From the NCBI GenBank assembly GCA_040880545.1, contig JBBDIE010000054.1:1-37344 (forward strand): a stretch of DNA of 37,344 bases, written 5' to 3'. The DNA comes from M55B112 sp040880545. GTDB lineage: Bacteria; Bacteroidota; Bacteroidia; Bacteroidales; GCA-2748055. Shown here piece by piece: positions 8,665 to 17,686 of the stretch; the stretch's first letter is position 1, and each line of letters starts with the position of its first letter. Position numbers and translations under genes: made by a program. Under the pieces are notes generated by a model. That model made no database searches. It was not told the DNA's origin and saw only the letters and a program-made list of their open reading frames with translations.

Positions 8665-9831
8665 TTAATATTCATAATCAATACCCTCTGACCTGATTGT
8701 CAGTTTCTTTGTATTCGATTTCTCCACATGTCCGATCACTTTGGCATCCACCTGATAATCTTCCGATATTCTTATCATATCCTCAGCAGTTCTCTCGTCT
8801 GTATAAATTTCAAACCTGTGTCCCATGTTAAATACCTGGAACATCTCTTGCCAGTCTGTTCCCGATTCCTCCTGAATGATTCTGAACAGGGGCGGTATGT
8901 CAAATAAATTGTCTTTGATAATATGTACATTTCCTGCAAAGTGCAATACTTTCGTTTGGGCTCCTCCTGAACAATGAATCATCCCATGAATCGATTTCCT
9001 GTGATTTTTCAGAATAGCCGCCACAATAGGGGCATACGTTCTTGTGGGCGAAAGTACTAGTTTTCCGGCATCCATGCCGAGCTTCACTATTTCAGTTGAA
9101 AGCTTATAGCTGCCGTTGAATATCAGGTCTTCCGGTAGATCCGGATCAAATCCCTCGGGATATTTTTTTGCCAGGTAATGAGCAAATACATCATGCCTTG
9201 CTGAAGTCAGACCGTTGCTTCCCATACCTCCGTTATAGCCTGATTCATAAGTAGCCTGCCCATACGATGAGAACCCAACTATAACATTACCGGGAATTAT
9301 ATTGTTCTCAATAATCTCCGACCGTTTTACCCGGGCTGTAACCGTTGAATCTACAATGATCGTGCGTACAAGATCACCCACATCAGCTGTCTCCCCGCCA
9401 CTTGAATAAATCGAAATTCCCTGCTTTCTCAAAGATTCTAATATCTCCTCTGTACCGTTAATAATGGCAGAAACGACCTCCCCCGGAATTTTTAGTTTAT
9501 TCCTTCCGATGGTTGAACTCATCACTATATTACCGGTAATACCCACACACAGCAGATCGTCCAGGTTCATCACGATCGCATCCTGGGCAATCCCCTTCCA
9601 GACAGACATGTCGCCTGTCTCCTTCCAGTACATGTATGCAAGCGCCGATTTGGTCCCTGCCCCATCAGCATGCATCACAAGACAGTAATCGGGGTCCCCG
9701 GTAAGCATATCGGGAATGACTTTGCAGAAAGCATTGGGAAACAGCCCTTTATCCATTCCTTTCAATGCATTATGTACATCCTCCTTTGCAGAGGATACAC
9801 CACGGGCCATATACCGGGAAGAGGAATCCAT
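8665..9831 (-). CDS. purM: Phosphoribosylformylglycinamidine cyclo-ligase (AIR synthase)
   Basis: PurM closes the imidazole ring in purine synthesis (FGAM to AIR, using ATP). Recognisable PurM features are HADGAGTKS (nucleotide site), WKGIAQDAIVMNLDDLLCVG, SSGGETADVGDLVRT, the ATYESGYNGGMGSNGLTS segment and CSGGAQTKVLHF. The longest frame begins with a TTG at 9855, but that lies inside the predicted promoter -7 box. ATGs at 9843 and 9831 are better. I chose 9831 because it gives 388 aa and an N-terminus (MDSSSRYMARGVS) that lines up with the PurM start I remember from other Bacteroidota. It is the first gene of the purM-prfA-pyrF operon. Confidence 0.93.
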   Translation of the reverse strand: MDSSSRYMARGVSSAKEDVHNALKGMDKGLFPNAFCKVIPDMLTGDPDYCLVMHADGAGTKSALAYMYWKETGDMSVWKGIAQDAIVMNLDDLLCVGITGNIVMSSTIGRNKLKIPGEVVSAIINGTEEILESLRKQGISIYSSGGETADVGDLVRTIIVDSTVTARVKRSEIIENNIIPGNVIVGFSSYGQATYESGYNGGMGSNGLTSARHDVFAHYLAKKYPEGFDPDLPEDLIFNGSYKLSTEIVKLGMDAGKLVLSPTRTYAPIVAAILKNHRKSIHGMIHCSGGAQTKVLHFAGNVHIIKDNLFDIPPLFRIIQEESGTDWQEMFQVFNMGHRFEIYTDERTAEDMIRISEDYQVDAKVIGHVEKSNTKKLTIRSEGIDYEY

Positions 9832-9852
9832 AGATTTATCCATTAATGGATG

Positions 9853-9884
9853 CAAAAGTAATAAATTCTTGCGACAGGTGTAAA
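9853..9884 (-). promoter_or_regulatory. Promoter of the purM-prfA-pyrF operon
   Basis: On the minus strand, TACTTTTG (9860-9853) fits the TAnnTTTG -7 consensus. TTTA (9884-9881) stands 20 bases upstream, a one-mismatch -33 box. Transcription would start near 9846, giving a leader of about 15 bases to the ATG at 9831. Confidence 0.55.
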
Positions 9885-9956
9885 TCGATGCATTTCATAA
9901 TGCCACAGTATGCTTTTACCCATGTTTATGCAGATTAAAGGAACGGCCAAAAGAAC

Positions 9957-11933
9957 TTATTCTCCGGAAATGTATTCGGTCGATAATACCCTGAATTCAG
10001 TTCTCCGGTTAATCTGGTGTGCCTGTTCCTGCTGTCTAACCGGTAATTGGTTGATATAGCTTTCGGTCAGCACATCACCCTCTTTCAAAAAGCTGTATTC
10101 CTCCAGTATTTTGGCATCAATAATTTTAGGTTGAGATTCACCGTATCCTTTTGCCTGGAGCCTGTCGGCAGCCACTCCTTTGGATATCAGGTAATCAACC
10201 ACAGACTGTGCCCGTTTCTGCGACAAATCCTCATTATCTGCATCCGCACCCCTTGAGTCGGTGTGTGACATCAACTCAATGGTAATATTTGGATTGTCAT
10301 TCAGGGTTTCAACCAGGTTGTCGAGGGAGACCATGGATTCGGGTCGCAAATCCCATTTGGCAAAATCGTAAAATATATTTGGCAACTCAATTACCTGCTC
10401 AACAGATGCCAGGTAAATGGTAACTTCAAATTCCTTACTCTGGTCCAACCCCTTGGTTGATTCACGCGCTTTCCCTCTCAGGTAACCATCTTTTCCTGCA
10501 ATAAATACATAATCTGTGGCAGGTTTCAACATAAACCGAAATCCACCATCCTCTTTTGTTGTAGTTTCAATGGTGATCCCATCGCTACCTACTGTAGTTA
10601 CCTTGGCCCCTTGCAGAAGATCGTTGTCCTGGTCGTCACGCACAAGTCCTTTCACAGCAAATTCAAGCGGAGGAAGCACGAATGAATATATGTCGTCGTT
10701 ACCCCGTCCCTTTCTACTCGAACTAAAAAAGCCCCTCTCCATTTCTGCCTCAAATACAATCCCAAAATCATCTTCCACAGAATTAATGGGTGACTTCAGA
10801 TTTTCTACCACCCAGTTCCCTATTTCATCTCGTTTGGCTTTATATATATCCAATCCGCCCAGTCCTACCCTGCTGTCTGAACTAAAATAGAACGTACCGT
10901 CAGCATGCACATAGGGATACAACTCATTCCCCGGAGTATTTATCTCTTCTCCCATGTTTTTGGGAGTCCCCCAGGCACCTCCCTCTTTAGTTACATACCA
11001 TATATCATTTTCTCCCACTCCTCCGGGCATGTCTGACACAAAGTAGAGCGTTTGTCCGTCCGGAGATATCGCAGAATGTGCAGATGTAATGCTATCCCCG
11101 ATAATGTCAAGTGGCTGAGGATCTCCCCAGGCACCACTGTTCTTTTTAGCATAGTATATCTGGCATGCCAGCTGTTCACTTTTGCCTACCTTACATCGGG
11201 TAAAATAAGCCTCAGAAAAATCGGATGAAAAATTTACCGCTCCGTCCTCAAATTCCGAATTCAGGGCTTCCACAGGTACAGGAACACTCCACTTTCCCTT
11301 TCTGTCCATAGTAGAAGTGAAAATATCGGCAAAACTCTGGCCGGTTGCACCATGTGTCGCTTTACCCTTGGAGTTTTCGCGGGTACTGGTGATGAAAACC
11401 TCCATGTAATCTTCATTGGCATAAGCCGGGCTCCAATCCCGTTGGAATGTGTTGAAAAAACGCATATTTTCCACAATATATCCTGTAGGATTATCGAGCC
11501 AGTCACGGGCAATCCGGGTTGATTCAAGGCCCCAGTCACCCCTTGGGTCATCAGGTACCAGTTCTTTATACTGTTTAAACTGTTCGGATGCCTCCTCAAA
11601 TTGTTCATATCGCATAAGCGCCTGGCCGAATCTCAGGTACAGGTTCGGGTCCTGATAATCTAACTGCATCGCCTTCCTGTACCACAATGCTGCCTGCCTT
11701 GGTTCCCCTATGATGCGATAACATTCTGCGATCTTATAGACAATTTCGGCCTGCTTCATCTTTTCAGAAACTTTACTGTAAGCTTTCTTGAAAAGGTCAA
11801 TGGCTTCATAGTATTCTCCTGCTTCATAGGCCGCATTGGCCCTCGAGTCTTTCTCCTTTTTCTGTCCTTCCACAGGTTGTACAGTCAGGATCAATCCAAG
11901 AACCAATAAAAAAGTTAATCTCTTTTGCATCAT
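9957..11933 (-). CDS. porE: PorE-like OmpA-family protein: TPR, PD40 propeller, CRD, OmpA
   Basis: The 658-aa protein has a signal peptide (hydrophobic stretch ending near VEGQ, residue 24). The domain order is TPR repeats (about 30-150), WD40/PD40-type beta-propeller blades (about 170-420; for example DGQTLYFVSDMPGGVGENDI and GTFYFSSDSRVGLGGLDIY), a carboxypeptidase-regulatory-like fold (about 430-515) and a C-terminal OmpA peptidoglycan-binding domain (about 520-650, with YDFAKWDL, SHTDSRGADADN and GYGESQP). This four-part order is that of PorE, which attaches the type IX secretion system to peptidoglycan. Bacteroidota carry many paralogues with this order, so the exact orthologue is not certain. 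No other secretion gene is adjacent; PorP/SprF and CHU_C genes lie about 23 kb away. Confidence 0.85.
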   Translation of the reverse strand: MMQKRLTFLLVLGLILTVQPVEGQKKEKDSRANAAYEAGEYYEAIDLFKKAYSKVSEKMKQAEIVYKIAECYRIIGEPRQAALWYRKAMQLDYQDPNLYLRFGQALMRYEQFEEASEQFKQYKELVPDDPRGDWGLESTRIARDWLDNPTGYIVENMRFFNTFQRDWSPAYANEDYMEVFITSTRENSKGKATHGATGQSFADIFTSTMDRKGKWSVPVPVEALNSEFEDGAVNFSSDFSEAYFTRCKVGKSEQLACQIYYAKKNSGAWGDPQPLDIIGDSITSAHSAISPDGQTLYFVSDMPGGVGENDIWYVTKEGGAWGTPKNMGEEINTPGNELYPYVHADGTFYFSSDSRVGLGGLDIYKAKRDEIGNWVVENLKSPINSVEDDFGIVFEAEMERGFFSSSRKGRGNDDIYSFVLPPLEFAVKGLVRDDQDNDLLQGAKVTTVGSDGITIETTTKEDGGFRFMLKPATDYVFIAGKDGYLRGKARESTKGLDQSKEFEVTIYLASVEQVIELPNIFYDFAKWDLRPESMVSLDNLVETLNDNPNITIELMSHTDSRGADADNEDLSQKRAQSVVDYLISKGVAADRLQAKGYGESQPKIIDAKILEEYSFLKEGDVLTESYINQLPVRQQEQAHQINRRTEFRVLSTEYISGE

Positions 11934-12255
11934 ATATTCGTCTGGTAAAAATTAACTATAATTCCTAAAATTACAGCTTTTTCGCATATAATAAAACGAA
12001 TAAACCCTCATGGTTCTTATAATAACATACAGGTTAATTTTCCGGGCCAGCTTTTGTCGGACAAATAGTACTAGCGATATCTCCGGGAAAGGAGTTATAC
12101 TGGTACCAGGGAGGTCAAAATGGCAAACACAGCCCTGACCTGCATACAAAAGAATTTAATGGTGATATATAGGGACAGACTGCAACCAACCGCATGAAAT
12201 TGAATCGTGCCTGATTACTATCTGACCCACTCAGGCAGCTGCACCAAGAAGCACT
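11934..12255. other. Intergenic region, porE to glnN
   Basis: This 322-bp gap separates two minus-strand genes. No convincing ORF or promoter-consensus match was found. The only structure noticed is a weak 6-bp inverted repeat (AGGTCA at 12112-12117, TGACCT at 12136-12141) without a T-run. The short match to a mobile-repeat end near 12171 is too short to call. Confidence 0.4.
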
Positions 12256-14442
12256 TTAATTACTGAATAAAAGTTCCCGGTATTTTGGAAGGGGCCATAT
12301 CTCATCATCCACGATCAGTTCAAGCTTATCGATATGGTACCTGATCTTGTCCAGGTAAGAGAAAACATTGGTAGCATAAGCCTTTGCCCTTTTTTCTGCA
12401 GAAGGAATTTTATTTGCTACACTTCGGGCTTCCACCATCTCATTAACCATCGATTTTATTTGTGTCACACGATCTGAGATTTCACGGATCAGTTCGATAC
12501 GATTTCCGGCCAACTCTAAAAATTCATCTTTATAGAGTTCCTTCAGTAATGATACATTCTGCATCAGTACATTCTGGTACTTTATTACGGTCGGTATAAT
12601 ATGGTTGATGGCCAGATCGCCAAGTACCCTTGCTTCAATCTGTACCTTCATAATGTAATTTTCATACATTACCTCTGCTCTAGCCTCCAGTTCACTTTCA
12701 CTCAGAATTCCCAGTGACAAAAACAGCTTCTTTGTCGTATCGCTCAGGTAGGCTTTGATCGACTCGGGAATGTCGGTTACATTGGTAAGACCACGTTTTT
12801 TTGCCTCCTTCACCCAGTTATCACTGTAATTGTCACCTGAGAATCTGATGGGTTTTGATGCAATGATCTGTTCCCGCAATACCTGGAAGATGGCCTCATC
12901 TTTCTTAACATCTTTTTCAATCAATGCGTCAACCGAGCTGGCAAACATGTTTAATTGCGCTGCCACTGCTGCGTTCAGGACAGCCATGGGTGTGGCTGAA
13001 TTGGCGCTGCCTCCAACAGCCCTGAATTCAAACCGGTTCCCGGTGAATGCGAACGGAGAAGTTCTGTTCCTGTCGGTATTGTCCAGTAATATTTCAGGAA
13101 TTTTACCTATATCCAGCTTTAATTCCGTTTTCTCATCAGGAGTCATCTTCCTGTTGGTTACCTGTTCTTCGATCTGATCCAGCATTTTAGACACCTCGGT
13201 ACCCAAAAAACAGGATAGAATTGCCGGCGGCGCCTCATTCGCACCAAGACGATGCGCGTTGGATGCCGTTAGTATACTGGCCCTTAAAAGATCCTGATGG
13301 TCATAAACTGCCTTAATAGTATTCACAATAAATGTCAAAAACTGCAGATTCGACTTAGGATTTTTACCGGGAGAATGCAAAATTACACCCGTGTTGGTTG
13401 AGAGTGACCAGTTGTTATGTTTTCCGGAACCATTAATACCTTTGAATGGTTTCTCATGAAACAGTACCCTGAAATCATGGTGCCTGGAAATTTTCTTCAT
13501 CAGTTCCATAATCAGCACATTCTGGTCCACGGCAAGGTTACATTCATTATAGAGTGGTGCCACTTCATACTGGTTCGGTGCCACCTCGTTGTGGCGTGTT
13601 TTAACAGGTATTCCCAATTTGTATGACTCAAATTCAAGCTCCTTCAGAAAATCACCTACACGTTCAGGAATCGATCCGAAATAATGATCATCAAGCTGCT
13701 GATCCTTGGCCGATGCATGCCCCATCAGGGTTCTGCCGGTAAGCGCAAGATCGGGTCTGGCATAATAGAGCGCCTCATCCACCAGGAAAAACTCCTGTTC
13801 CCAGCCCAGGTTCGCCTGAACACGGGTAACATTCTTGTCAAAATACTGGCATACCCGGGTTGCTGCAGTATCCACTGCGTTCAATGCCCTGAGTAACGGT
13901 GTTTTATGGTCCAGTGCTTCACCAGTATAAGAGATAAAAATAGTCGGGATACTGAGCGTATCTCCAATCACAAATGCAGGCGATGATGGATCCCATGCCG
14001 TATAACCCCTGGCCTCGAAGGTATTTCTCAAACCACCGCTGGGAAATGAAGAAGCATCCGGCTCCTGTTGAGCAAGTGCCTTTCCTGAAAATGTTTCCAC
14101 CACCAAGCCATTTTCCGTATATTCCAGGAAGGAATCATGCTTTTCAGCTGTACCACCTGTTAGTGGCTGGAACCAGTGTGTATAATGTGTGGCCCCTCGT
14201 TCACTTGCCCAGGCCTTCATACCAATAGCCACGGTGTCGGCCATTTTTCTGTCGATGGGCGTACCTCGCAAAATCGCCTTCTTCACATGGTCATAAGCAT
14301 CCTGTGAAAGGTATTTCTGCATTTTCGAATCGTCGAAGACATTAATACCGAAGTAATCTGCCACCTCCGTTGAGGGAGGTTCAACGTGTACCGGTTTCCT
14401 GTTGTTGATTGTTTCCAATGATGAGAACCTGATAATTGCCAT
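12256..14442 (-). CDS. glnN: Glutamine synthetase type III
   Basis: This enzyme forms glutamine from glutamate, ammonia and ATP. At 728 aa it has the large size of the GSIII class, twice that of GSI or GSII. GSIII features are the N-terminal region with FGINVFDDSKM, HYTHWFQPLTGGTAEKHDSF (about 80-100), the substrate and metal regions ETRHNEVAPNQYE-like (KTRHNEVAPNQYEVAP) and NGSGKHNNWS, and NRTSPFAFTGNRFEFRAVG near two thirds. The helical C-terminal extension is present. It lies 125 bp downstream of a second, unrelated glutamine synthetase on the same strand, so ammonia assimilation in this organism has at least two enzymes encoded together. No Bacteroidota promoter box was found in the gap. 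Confidence 0.97.
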   Translation of the reverse strand: MAIIRFSSLETINNRKPVHVEPPSTEVADYFGINVFDDSKMQKYLSQDAYDHVKKAILRGTPIDRKMADTVAIGMKAWASERGATHYTHWFQPLTGGTAEKHDSFLEYTENGLVVETFSGKALAQQEPDASSFPSGGLRNTFEARGYTAWDPSSPAFVIGDTLSIPTIFISYTGEALDHKTPLLRALNAVDTAATRVCQYFDKNVTRVQANLGWEQEFFLVDEALYYARPDLALTGRTLMGHASAKDQQLDDHYFGSIPERVGDFLKELEFESYKLGIPVKTRHNEVAPNQYEVAPLYNECNLAVDQNVLIMELMKKISRHHDFRVLFHEKPFKGINGSGKHNNWSLSTNTGVILHSPGKNPKSNLQFLTFIVNTIKAVYDHQDLLRASILTASNAHRLGANEAPPAILSCFLGTEVSKMLDQIEEQVTNRKMTPDEKTELKLDIGKIPEILLDNTDRNRTSPFAFTGNRFEFRAVGGSANSATPMAVLNAAVAAQLNMFASSVDALIEKDVKKDEAIFQVLREQIIASKPIRFSGDNYSDNWVKEAKKRGLTNVTDIPESIKAYLSDTTKKLFLSLGILSESELEARAEVMYENYIMKVQIEARVLGDLAINHIIPTVIKYQNVLMQNVSLLKELYKDEFLELAGNRIELIREISDRVTQIKSMVNEMVEARSVANKIPSAEKRAKAYATNVFSYLDKIRYHIDKLELIVDDEIWPLPKYRELLFSN

Positions 14443-14502
14443 AATCTTTTATTGCGTTTAATTTTGCGCAATATACGGACAAAAACTTATTTTTTTATCC
14501 AA

Positions 14503-14525
14503 TACCCCCATTTTTTTATGGGTAA
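14503..14525. terminator. Small hairpin between the two glutamine synthetase genes
   Basis: TACCC/CCAT and ATGGGTA form a short stem around a T-rich loop, with T/A-rich flanks. It may be a weak terminator or processing site after GSII, and would partly separate GSII and GSIII expression. Evidence is only the hairpin. Confidence 0.35.
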
Positions 14526-14567
14526 TGGTAATTTATTTTACTTTTTAACTTATTTTAAGTGTCTATA

Positions 14568-15620
14568 TTATTGATTTACCAGCTCTTTTTCGGTTTTTGA
14601 CTCAACCTCTTCAATGTTGGCCGACTTTACAGTTTTCACGATTTCTGAAGCAACCTTGTATGGATCAGCATTGGATGCCGGCCTTCTGTCCTCCAGCCTT
14701 CCCTTCCAATTATTCTCCAGGGTGGAAATGGGTATCCTGATGGAGGCACCACGGTCCGATATACCATAAGAGAATTTGTCGATCGACTGGGTTTCATGTA
14801 ACCCTGTCAGCCGCTGTTCATTATCTGCGCCATAAACTGCAATATGTTCATTTATACGCTTCCCAAACTGATCACAGATCGCGTTGAAAAGCGGTTCACC
14901 ACCCTGATCACGCATCAATCCATTTGAAAAGTTGGCATGCATTCCTGAGCCGTTCCAGTCACCTTTCACAGGTTTGGGATGAATATTAATCCTTACTCCG
15001 AATTTTTCACCCACACGCTCAGCGAGGTACCGTGCCACCCAAACCTGGTCGCCGGCCTCCTTTGCCCCTTTTGCGAAAATCTGGTACTCCCATTGCCCCT
15101 TCATTACCTCTGCATTTATCCCTTCAATATTCAGCCCTGCGTCAATACAAGCGTCAAGATGCTCTTCCACCATATTCCTTCCAACCGTGAATTCGGCACC
15201 CACTGAACAATAAAACGGACCCTGGGGAGGAGGATAATAACCAGGCGCAGGAAATCCCAGGGGTGTATGATGATCAAGATCCCACAACACATACTCCTGC
15301 TCAAATCCAAACCAAAAATCATCATCGTCATCATCAATCGTGGCCCGCCCATTGGATGAATGGGGCGTACCGTCCGGATTCAATACCTCGGTCATAACCA
15401 AATAACCGTTTTTCCGCTGCGGATCGTCGCATATATAAACAGGTTTTAGTATACAATCGGAATTACTTCCGGATGCCTGCTGCGTCGAGGAACCATCAAA
15501 TGACCAATGGGGTGCATCCTCCAGCTTCCCGCTAAAATCAGAAACAACAAGTGTTTTACTTCGCATCATCTGCGTAGGCTTATAACCATCCAGCCAGATA
15601 TACTCTAATTTCGATTTCAT
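14568..15620 (-). CDS. Glutamine synthetase type II (eukaryote-like)
   Basis: The 350-aa product matches the short GSII class. Visible motifs are EYIWLDG at the N-terminus, WSFDGSSTQQASG (residues about 39-51), the glutamate/metal-binding WFGFEQEY (about 103-110), NAEVMKGQWEYQI, GDWNGSGMHANFS (ammonia/glutamate site) and ISDRGASIRIP followed by DRRPASNADPY. An odd run of five aspartates precedes the FWFGFEQEY strand. GSII lacks the adenylylation control of bacterial GSI. The gene starts the GSII-GSIII tandem and has its own promoter and a structured leader. Confidence 0.95.
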   Translation of the reverse strand: MKSKLEYIWLDGYKPTQMMRSKTLVVSDFSGKLEDAPHWSFDGSSTQQASGSNSDCILKPVYICDDPQRKNGYLVMTEVLNPDGTPHSSNGRATIDDDDDDFWFGFEQEYVLWDLDHHTPLGFPAPGYYPPPQGPFYCSVGAEFTVGRNMVEEHLDACIDAGLNIEGINAEVMKGQWEYQIFAKGAKEAGDQVWVARYLAERVGEKFGVRINIHPKPVKGDWNGSGMHANFSNGLMRDQGGEPLFNAICDQFGKRINEHIAVYGADNEQRLTGLHETQSIDKFSYGISDRGASIRIPISTLENNWKGRLEDRRPASNADPYKVASEIVKTVKSANIEEVESKTEKELVNQ

Positions 15621-15676
15621 AAGCTTGATTTTTTTAAAGTGAATTAATAAATATATTGCCTTTTTGTCTTTTTTTC

Positions 15677-15710
15677 TATTATCCCCCCCTTATTTTAGGG
15701 GGTGATAATA
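15677..15710 (-). promoter_or_regulatory. Strong hairpin in the GSII mRNA leader
   Basis: TATTATC (15677-15683) pairs with GATAATA (15704-15710), continued by CCCCC (15684-15688) with GGGGG (15698-15702), with one bulge and a roughly 9-nt AT loop. It lies just after the predicted transcription start and 57 bases before the start codon. On the minus strand it is followed by A's, not T's, so it is not an ordinary terminator. Confidence 0.65.
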
Positions 15711-16052
15711 TTTTTTCTTATTTTATTGCTACAAATATATATATTTATTATTTATATTTCAAAAAACTTTATAATATTATTTAAATATATTTTATTCTTT
15801 TTTACTTACATATATATATTATTTATCATTTTTTACTTTCATTTTATAATTTATAAATTTTTTTCATTATATTATATTATTTATTTATACATCCTTTTTT
15901 TAATTGTTTTTCAATATATTTTCATTTTTTAAAGAAAAAAGATATAAAGAACCGGGGATTAAATCTTCAACGTAAAAAACATTGCAGAATCTGTCTTTTC
16001 TGAAGATGTCGAAAGGGTTTTGGCCTGGAACAGTTTGCTTACAGGTAAACAA
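15711..16052. other. Non-coding region with an extreme AT-rich block
   Basis: From about 15711 to 15935 the sequence is almost entirely A and T, with long T runs and TATATA stretches. This is much more AT-rich than its neighbours. It lies upstream of the GSII promoter. No credible coding frame is present. The rest, to the terminator at 16053, holds nothing recognised. Confidence 0.7.
15732..15763 (-). promoter_or_regulatory. Promoter of the GSII gene
   Basis: On the minus strand TTTG (15763-15760), 20 bases, then TATATTTG (15739-15732). Both boxes and the spacing match the Bacteroidota consensus TTTG-N19-23-TAnnTTTG. Transcription would start near 15726, about 105 bases before the ATG. Confidence 0.7.
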
Positions 16053-16090
16053 TAAAAAAACGGGTGTCCGGCTAACTCCGGACACCCGTT
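16053..16090 (-). terminator. Terminator after the M20 dipeptidase gene
   Basis: A perfect 13-bp stem pairs AACGGGTGTCCGG (16059-16071) with CCGGACACCCGTT (16078-16090) around a 6-nt loop. On the minus strand it is followed by a run of T's (A-run at 16053-16060 on plus). Confidence 0.93.
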
Positions 16091-16120
16091 ACAGGTAATT
16101 ATTCTGCAATTATATTGCTG

Positions 16121-17482
16121 CTATTCGGTAAAATATTTGTAAAACCATGGAATAGTCTCAATACCCCTGAAAAAATTCTCCAGCGGGTAATTTTCATTGG
16201 GTGAATGGATCGCGTCCGACTCAAGTCCAAAGCCCAGCAAAATGGATTTTACACCCAGCACCTCTTCAAAATCTGCCACGATGGGGATGCTTCCCCCACT
16301 CCTGGCCGGCACCGGCTTTTTGCCAAAAGTTTTCTCCACAGCCCTGCTTGCCGCCTTATATGCTAAAGTATCTATTGGGGCCACATAGCCCTGACCACCA
16401 TGCAAGCTGGTAACTTTTACTTTAACTCCCGCGGGTGCAACAGAATGGAAATAATCCTCAAAAAGCTTGTCAATACGCTTTGAATCCTGGTTCGGCACAA
16501 GTCTCATGGATATTTTTGCATAGGCTTTGGAAGGTAATACTGTTTTTGCTCCTTCCCCGGTATATCCACCCCAGATCCCGCACACATCAAGACTTGGCCT
16601 GATCCCTGTACGCTCGATAGTGGAATACCCTTTTTCACCAGTGACGGTCTCTATCTCAAGCTCATCCTGGTACGCTTTCAGATCAAATGGTGCATTTGCC
16701 ATCTCTTTGCGCTCCCCCATACTCACTTCCAGCACATCGTCATAAAATCCAGGAATCGTGATGTGGTTGTCTTTATCGGTTAGCCCGGAAATCATTCTTG
16801 CAAGCACATTGGCAGGATTGGCAACGGCTCCTCCATATAAACCGGAATGGAGGTCACGGTTCGGACCGGTAACTTCCACTTCCAGGTAACTCAGTCCCCT
16901 GAGTCCGGTAGTTATAGATGGTATGTCCATAGAGATCATTGTCGTATCTGAAATCAGGATTACATCCGATTTTAGCTTTTCCTTATGATCCATGCAAAAC
17001 TTTTTCAAACTTGGTGATCCAATCTCTTCCTCCCCTTCAATCATGAATTTTACATTACAGGGCAATGCATTATTCTTTATCATATACTCATAAGCCTTCA
17101 CATGCATGAAGAACTGACCCTTATCATCATCGGCACCCCTGGCATATATCTTTCCTTCACGAATTTCAGGCTCGAACGGCGGTGATTTCCATAATTCAAG
17201 GGGCTCTGCCGGCTGAACGTCATAATGGCCATAGACCAATACTGTCGGCAATGAAATATCCACTTGCTTCTCACCAAATACAACAGGATGGCCTGCAGTA
17301 TCCAATATCTCCGCCTTGTCTACACCAGCCTTTATCAACAACTCCCGGATGTAGGTTGCGGCCCGTAACATGTCTTTGCGATTTTCTTCCCTGGAACTCA
17401 CGGATGGTATTCGTATGAGTTCAAATAATTCCTCGAGGAATCTTTCCTTGTTATTGTCTATGTACGCTTTAAGGTTATCCAT
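16121..17482 (-). CDS. M20 family metallopeptidase (dipeptidase)
   Basis: This zinc dipeptidase has 453 aa and is of the CNDP/M20 type. Metal and catalytic residues are visible: His86 and Asp88 in YGHYDVQP, the bridging Asp in RGADDDKG (about 118), the Glu pair in EGEEEIGS (about 149-156), Asp179 in ISDTT, and the late His in IHSPNE. The lid/dimerisation domain inserted around 205-320 includes DLHSGLYGGAVANP. It has no signal peptide, so it is cytosolic. It probably hydrolyses dipeptides taken up or released by other peptidases; the precise substrate is unknown. It appears to be a single gene with a strong terminator. An 18-bp palindrome (GGCTGCAG-CT-CTGCAGCC, 17507-17524) lies 25 bp upstream of the start codon. 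Confidence 0.93.
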   Translation of the reverse strand: MDNLKAYIDNNKERFLEELFELIRIPSVSSREENRKDMLRAATYIRELLIKAGVDKAEILDTAGHPVVFGEKQVDISLPTVLVYGHYDVQPAEPLELWKSPPFEPEIREGKIYARGADDDKGQFFMHVKAYEYMIKNNALPCNVKFMIEGEEEIGSPSLKKFCMDHKEKLKSDVILISDTTMISMDIPSITTGLRGLSYLEVEVTGPNRDLHSGLYGGAVANPANVLARMISGLTDKDNHITIPGFYDDVLEVSMGERKEMANAPFDLKAYQDELEIETVTGEKGYSTIERTGIRPSLDVCGIWGGYTGEGAKTVLPSKAYAKISMRLVPNQDSKRIDKLFEDYFHSVAPAGVKVKVTSLHGGQGYVAPIDTLAYKAASRAVEKTFGKKPVPARSGGSIPIVADFEEVLGVKSILLGFGLESDAIHSPNENYPLENFFRGIETIPWFYKYFTE

Positions 17483-17506
17483 GATCTATGCTTTGATTTT
17501 TTCACG

Positions 17507-17524
17507 GGCTGCAGCTCTGCAGCC
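17507..17524. repeat. Perfect palindrome upstream of the M20 gene
   Basis: GGCTGCAG and CTGCAGCC are separated by CT. The position just before the start codon would suit an operator or a leader hairpin; no T-run follows on either strand, so it is not a terminator. Confidence 0.45.
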
Positions 17525-17686
17525 GGTTGTTAAATAATATTTATTCTGTTGTTCAAAAAGCTGGTATTAAATTTCAATGCAGAACGCTTAACGCATCTCT
17601 TTGGATTAGAATTCCGATGAATTAAACTTCCTCGTTCTTTACATCTGTAGCAAAGAAGTTTTAAATTTCCGTACGTTCCGCACTAC

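Noticed and set aside
12160..12185. Possible fourth copy of the mobile repeat end (GGGACAGAC)
   Set aside because: Only about ten matching bases without the neighbouring CCAGCCA block; chance is a sufficient explanation.
11934..12255. AGGTCA/TGACCT inverted repeat as a terminator of glnN
   Set aside because: Six-bp stem, 18-nt loop and no T-run on the minus strand.
15900..16085. 61-aa minus-strand frame between GSII and the M20 gene
   Set aside because: Its start lies inside the 13-bp terminator stem and its end in the AT-rich block; composition is not protein-like.
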